Positions 63,586 through 64,000 of a DNA stretch of 64,000 bases are shown one piece after another. The translations under genes and the position numbers were made by a program. Source of the DNA: Saprospiraceae bacterium (lineage in GTDB: Bacteria > Bacteroidota > Bacteroidia > Chitinophagales > Saprospiraceae); NCBI GenBank assembly GCA_022842725.1, contig JALHOZ010000011.1, forward strand, positions 1 through 64,000, in the 5' to 3' direction. Each line of letters opens with the position of its first letter. Position 1 is the stretch's first letter. The notes under the pieces are model-generated. The model did no database searches, had not been told where the DNA came from, and worked only from the letters and a program-made list of their open reading frames with translations.

Positions 63586-64000
63586 ATGAAACACCTGATC
63601 GCTCCCTCGGTTCTCGCAGCAGATTTTGGCAATCTGGAAAGAGATATTGAAATGATCAATGAAACCGAAGCAGATTGGTTTCATGTTGATATCATGGACG
63701 GCAACTTTGTTCCCAATATTTCTTTCGGAGCCGACATTGTCAAAGTCATTAAAAAAACGGCTAAAAAACCTCTGGACGTTCATCTCATGGTCGAAAAACC
63801 GGAACGATATATTGAATCATTCAGAGATGCCGGAGCTGACAATATCAGTGTCCATTATGAAGCATGTACCCATTTACACCGGACCTTGGAACAAATCAAA
63901 AAAACAGGAGCTTTGGCAGGAGTCGCCCTCAATCCGCATACACCTGTTGCTCTGCTTGAAGATGTCCTGGAACTGTGTGATATCGTCGTCATTATGAGTG
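63586..64000 (+). CDS. rpe: ribulose-phosphate 3-epimerase (3' end outside window)
   Basis: The first 138 codons of Rpe, a TIM-barrel enzyme that interconverts ribulose 5-phosphate and xylulose 5-phosphate. IAPSVLAADFGNL is the start of the barrel, and the metal and catalytic residues are visible in WFHVDIMDGNFVPNISFG (His, Asp and Met), DVHLMVEKPERY and SVHYEAC (second His). GVALNPHTP follows. The normal protein has about 215-225 residues, so the rest is missing here. ATG at 63586, just after a full -7 box. Confidence 0.95.
   Translation, partial: MKHLIAPSVLAADFGNLERDIEMINETEADWFHVDIMDGNFVPNISFGADIVKVIKKTAKKPLDVHLMVEKPERYIESFRDAGADNISVHYEACTHLHRTLEQIKKTGALAGVALNPHTPVALLEDVLELCDIVVIMS

Overview
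The window looks like a chromosomal segment of a Bacteroidota bacterium, probably from the Saprospiria (Saprospiraceae-like); the phylum is secure, the class is an inference. Evidence: many genes are preceded by the Bacteroidota-type -7 element TAnnTTTG rather than a TATAAT box; start codons lack Shine-Dalgarno sequences; two giant secreted proteins end in type IX secretion sorting domains (one of each type); and several families are typical of the phylum (DUF4295 next to rpmG/rpmB, a DUF4296 lipoprotein, GWxTD protein, XRE-S24 regulator with a KAAAGY cleavage motif). I find 51 protein genes (katG at the left edge and rpe at the right edge are cut), one tRNA, many promoter boxes and intrinsic terminators, and a few small repeats. 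There is no rRNA, CRISPR array, prophage or intact insertion sequence.

Layout. 1-5.8 kb: katG (partial), an alanine/sodium symporter, a TonB-C-terminal protein and an Lrp regulator. 6-9.5 kb: a GWxTD-type secreted protein, then tRNA-Arg, rpmB, rpmG, DUF4295 and ftsY, all on the minus strand, with a terminator hairpin before ftsY. 9.7-14 kb: a 1149-residue multi-membrane histidine kinase and an EI24/CysZ-type membrane protein. 14.4-16.6 kb: two adjacent paralogous lipoproteins built from the same two-domain unit. 16.8-20.8 kb: a small lipoprotein, a TolB-like propeller lipoprotein, a D-2-hydroxyacid dehydrogenase and a DUF547 lipoprotein. 21.1-28.7 kb: a 2519-residue surface protein (SdrD-B-like, PKD-like and FN3-like repeats, T9SS type B end). 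29.1-33.5 kb: ccmE-ccmF-DUF2520 protein-small hypothetical. 33.7-38.1 kb: a 1464-residue secreted protein with a C-type-lectin-like domain, dockerin- and cohesin-like segments and a T9SS type A end.

38.7-41.6 kb: PepSY-TM protein, FkbM methyltransferase and a CFFCG lipoprotein in overlapping order, then yicC. 41.8-45 kb: HU-like protein, TPR protein, a 30-residue very basic protein, and ribonuclease G. 45.3-49 kb: aroC-dapB-dnaG operon. 49.1-51.4 kb: DUF4296 lipoprotein and a PhoB/PhoR-like two-component pair. 51.4-53.9 kb: an accessory stretch with a decayed coding remnant, pentapeptide-repeat protein, VOC protein, DUF1697 protein and a YefM-YoeB toxin-antitoxin pair. 53.9-58.2 kb: dinB divergent from an AlkC-like alkylation repair protein, an S24 self-cleaving-type repressor and a DUF2279 protein, a likely DNA-damage module. 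58.4-64 kb: a VPS10/BNR propeller protein, a small secreted protein, rplU, an rpmA with a C-terminal helix-hairpin-helix extension, and rpe.

Nothing here is unambiguously a new system. The best leads are the dinB/alkC/S24-repressor locus with shared putative operator motifs, the lipoprotein pair built from an apparently undescribed domain, the L27-HhH fusion, the 30-residue basic protein, and the lectin/dockerin/cohesin secreted protein.
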